64,000 bases of DNA from Pholiota molesta. Lineage: Eukaryota; Basidiomycota; Agaricomycetes; Agaricales; Strophariaceae. The notes below the pieces were generated by a model. That model was not told the origin of the DNA, searched no databases, and saw only the letters and a list, made by a program, of their open reading frames with translations. Numbering within the stretch: position 1 is the first letter of the stretch; each line of letters starts with the position of its first letter. Positions 61,481 through 64,000 of the stretch are shown in pieces. The DNA is taken from assembly GCA_014925825.1 (NCBI GenBank), contig JACGCK010000070.1, positions 62,001 to 126,000 of the forward strand, given 5' to 3'. Both the position numbers and the translations under genes were made by a program.

Positions 61481-61563
61481 GGACGCTGTGAGGTTTGAAC
61501 TCACGACCTCATGCAGTCATACTTGTATGCAAAGCAGGCGCGCTACCACTGTGCCAAGCGCCC
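61481..61563 (-). tRNA. tRNA-Ala (TGC) with a 12-nt intron
   Basis: On the minus strand the segment begins GGGCGCTTGGCACAGTGGTA and ends CTCACAGCGTCC. The acceptor stem pairs GGGCGCT with AGCGTCC, with one G-T pair. The T arm is GTGAG-TTCAAAC-CTCAC. The anticodon arm reads CCTGC-TTTGCA, then 12 extra bases TACAAGTATGAC, then T-GCATG. The intron sits after the base 3' to the anticodon, the canonical nuclear tRNA-intron position, and the anticodon is TGC. The anticodon stem has one C-T mismatch after splicing, which may be a sequence error. The box-B-like GGTTTGAACTC appears on the plus strand as its complement. Confidence 0.8.
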
Positions 61564-61742
61564 TTGTCCAACTTCTGGTTGTTGTGGTTAAGAGGCAGTT
61601 GGAAGAAAGGGAAGTGGTACACCGTGGGAAATGACATCGGATCGCGGCCCACCAATTCAAATTGCGATTTAGTGACGCTCTTGCCCGACACATATTCTTG
61701 GGCTCAAGTCGCTGGGAGCCAACGATTTCGCGTTAGTGTTCG

Positions 61743-64000
61743 ATGTCAACGCGTCTTGCGATCTCCTGGAAGACATTTTATTCAGAAGAAGGCGCTTTCG
61801 CGTTATCTGTCCACCAACGCAAAAAACCCACTGAAGCTCTCGACAACAAGGTGTTCACAGATACTTTGCTTCTTCCCAAAACCACTTTTCCATTGCGACC
61901 AAACTTCAGGAAATCGAGGCTGCCTATGGTGATTTGACACGTGAGACGCTCTACAGGTGGCAGGTATGAATCATGTTGAATTCAGGTGATGGGTTGTTAA
62001 TTTGCGCAGCGGGAGAATGTCAACGGTCCTGTTTTCGTTCTGCACGATGGGCCACCTTATGCAAATGGTGACTTACATATGGGTATGTGTTGAGAAATAT
62101 TTGCATCCTACTCGCTGATACTTTTTGCAGGCCATGCCTTGAATAAGGTCATTAAGGACATCATCAACCGCTTTCACTTAACCCAAGGCCGCAAAATTCA
62201 GTACGCAATGTAATCTTGTTCTCGCATCGATTTCCGCTGAATTAACGCGCAGCTATGTGCCAGGATGGGACTGCCATGGATTGCCGATTGAAAACAAGGC
62301 ACTGAAGGAAATGGATGTATGTCCTTCCGTTCTGTTCCATGACCTTGGTTGACCCAAGAACTTGCAGCGGAAAGCCATAGACACACCGGCATCTGTTATT
62401 CGGGATGGTGCAAGGACAACGGCGCTGCGAGAGGTCAACTCGCAGAAGGAACAATTCAAAACATTGGGAATCATGGCAGATTGGGATTCGGAGGAACAGA
62501 CTTATCGAACTTTGGGTGCGTCTGTTGCCTTCGTTGACTCTCTACGAAATTCTGACCGTACGTAGACCGCCACTACGAGATGCGTCAGCTACGCATATTC
62601 CAAAAGATGGTTGAGAAAGGCCAGATCTATCGACAGCACCGACCGGTTCACTATTCCCCGTCCTCTCGCACAGCTCTCGCAGAAGCGGAATTGGAATATA
62701 GCGACAACCATGTATCTCACTCAGTCTATGTTACTTTTGAACTTGACAAAAGCTCGGTCTTCGCGCAAAGTGAACTTGAGAAACTTGTTTCCAAAGCGCC
62801 AAATGTACAGTTGCTTGTGTGGACAACCACTCCATGGACATTATCGGCCAATATGGTGAGTATATTTCAATAAATCTATATTGATTACAATAACGAGTCT
62901 CTAGGCCATTGCTGTCCATGAAGACCTTATATATGCAATAATCAAGCGCAACGAATCTGAAGATGGAAGCCTTATGATCGTAGCCGAGGAAAGACTAGAA
63001 GCGTTGAGCGCCTTTCTAGGTCCGGTAGATATTCTGACCAAGGTGGAAGGTATGTTCGAATTATCGTCGTTATGTTCTTCGCTGATGATACATATCGCAG
63101 GAAGGGATCTCCTCAATGCCACATACAAACCAATTTTTCCCGCATCTACTCAATCCTTGCCCATCATAAATGCCGCCCATGTAACATCACAATCTGGTAC
63201 GGGTCTCGTTCACTGCGCCCCTGCTCACGGAGCAGAAGACTACGAAGCCCTGCGCGGCCTCAATTCCACCACCGGCCTAATCTGCCACGTCGACGGCAAA
63301 GGACAGTTCGTAAGTGACGTTGCTGATGTCGTGGGCCCGGAGTTTGCGAAGCGATTGGCAGGAAAGGAGGTATTAGGCGACGGGAATAAGGAGATGGTGG
63401 CAATTTTGAAGGAAATGGGCTGCCTTGTTAAGATTCAGAGGATTAAGCATCGGTATCCCTATGATTGGAGGACGAAGGAGCCTATCATCGTTACGTGAGA
63501 AACTTATTTTTCACTCCCTTCGTTCGGTCGTTATTGACGCAGAATGTGTACAGTGCTACTTCTCAATGGTTCGCAAACCTCGATTTCATAAAAGAAGATG
63601 CTTTAACAGCACTCAAAGATGTATCGTTCTTCCCTGAATCTTGTAAGTATCTCTTGGCTTATTAGCCACACCATCTCATTTTACCACCCCAAATAGCCCG
63701 GAATCGCCTAGAAGCCTTCGTTCGCTCTCGCTCGGAATGGTGCATCTCGCGCCAGCGCGTCTGGGGCGTCCCTATCCCCGCACTGCAGCACATCGCCACC
63801 GGCCGGGTCGTCCTCGACTCCCCCACCCTCGATTACATCCTCAACGCCATGGAGAGCAAGAACCTGGACTGGTACCAGGCTCCCATCGAGGAATTCGTGC
63901 CCCCGTGGCTGCTTGAGGACGGCAAGTCCGCGGCAGAGACGTGGGAGAAGGGCAGAGACACGATGGACGTGTGGTTCGACAGCGGCTCGTCGTGGTCGAT
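61743..64000 (+). CDS. ISM1: Isoleucyl-tRNA synthetase, mitochondrial type (partial, 3' end outside window)
   Basis: Class I synthetase charging tRNA-Ile, probably in mitochondria. The start is uncertain: the ATG at 61743 is the first plausible one. A presequence-like stretch rich in Arg/Lys/Ser lies in the overlapping frame ([19 protein letters not shown]), so one or two bases are probably missing between 61760 and 61920. Then [18 protein letters not shown], the HIGH-type motif in [72 protein letters not shown], and [13 protein letters not shown]. The editing (CP1) domain contains [20 protein letters not shown]. After it come [53 protein letters not shown] and [14 protein letters not shown] at the window edge. 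The KMSKS motif and the anticodon-binding domain lie beyond the edge. The mitochondrial assignment rests on block similarity and the presequence. Confidence 0.92.

Noticed and set aside
1..64000. CRISPR arrays, prokaryotic operons or ribosome-binding sites
   Set aside because: Spliceosomal introns, nuclear tRNA introns and fungal families show this is eukaryotic nuclear DNA; no regularly spaced direct repeats were seen.

Overview
The window is nuclear DNA from a filamentous basidiomycete, most likely a plant-litter- or wood-degrading agaricomycete. Genes are split by many GT-AG introns of about 45-70 bp. Both strands are used densely from about 7 kb onward. The families fit as well: a WOPR (Gti1/Pac2) regulator, an F-box/LRR gene of mushroom type, a DUF6534 membrane protein, and a tandem pair of GH5 cellulases, one carrying a fungal CBM1.

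Layout. 1-3.9 kb: AT-rich, no gene recognised. 3.9-5.1 kb (-): WOPR transcription factor. 7.2-9.6 kb (-): DNAJC11-like J-protein. 10.6-12.8 kb (-): MutY adenine DNA glycosylase. 13.3-14.8 kb (+): F-box protein. 17.0-18.3 kb (+): SURF4/Erv29 cargo receptor. 19.1-21.6 kb (+): ENP2/NOL10 ribosome-biogenesis factor. 22.0-23.7 kb (-): zinc alcohol/polyol dehydrogenase. 24.5-29.0 kb (+): LYS2 aminoadipate reductase. 29.1-31.3 kb (-): GNAT acetyltransferase. 32.1-32.8 kb (-): ribosomal protein eL42. 33.8 kb (-): tRNA-Asp. 34.1-36.5 kb (-): glutamate decarboxylase. 36.9-39.2 kb (-): S9-family serine peptidase. 39.7-43.3 kb (-): exocyst Sec5. 43.7-44.5 kb (-): mitochondrial uL16m. 44.7-47.1 kb (+): PRP3. 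47.5-51.0 kb (-): HAM1-like protein. 51.4-56.2 kb (-): two GH5 endoglucanases. 56.9-58.3 kb (+): ORC2. 58.7-60.0 kb (-): DUF6534 protein. 61.5 kb (-): intron-containing tRNA-Ala. 61.7 kb to the right edge (+): mitochondrial-type isoleucyl-tRNA synthetase, cut by the window end.

Most genes are unrelated housekeeping functions (lysine synthesis, translation, splicing, replication, secretion, DNA repair). I see no biosynthetic cluster, CRISPR-like array or intact transposon. The only functional cluster is the cellulase pair.

A striking technical feature is that many conserved genes are interrupted by single-base losses; LYS2 alone has at least nine. Restoring one base at each brings back a continuous, family-typical protein. 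Other genes (PRP3, eL42, uL16m, the large HAM1-like exon) read cleanly. I interpret the breaks mainly as uncorrected deletions in a long-read assembly rather than gene decay, but reads are needed to decide. Exon boundaries below are read by eye from splice signals and family conservation.
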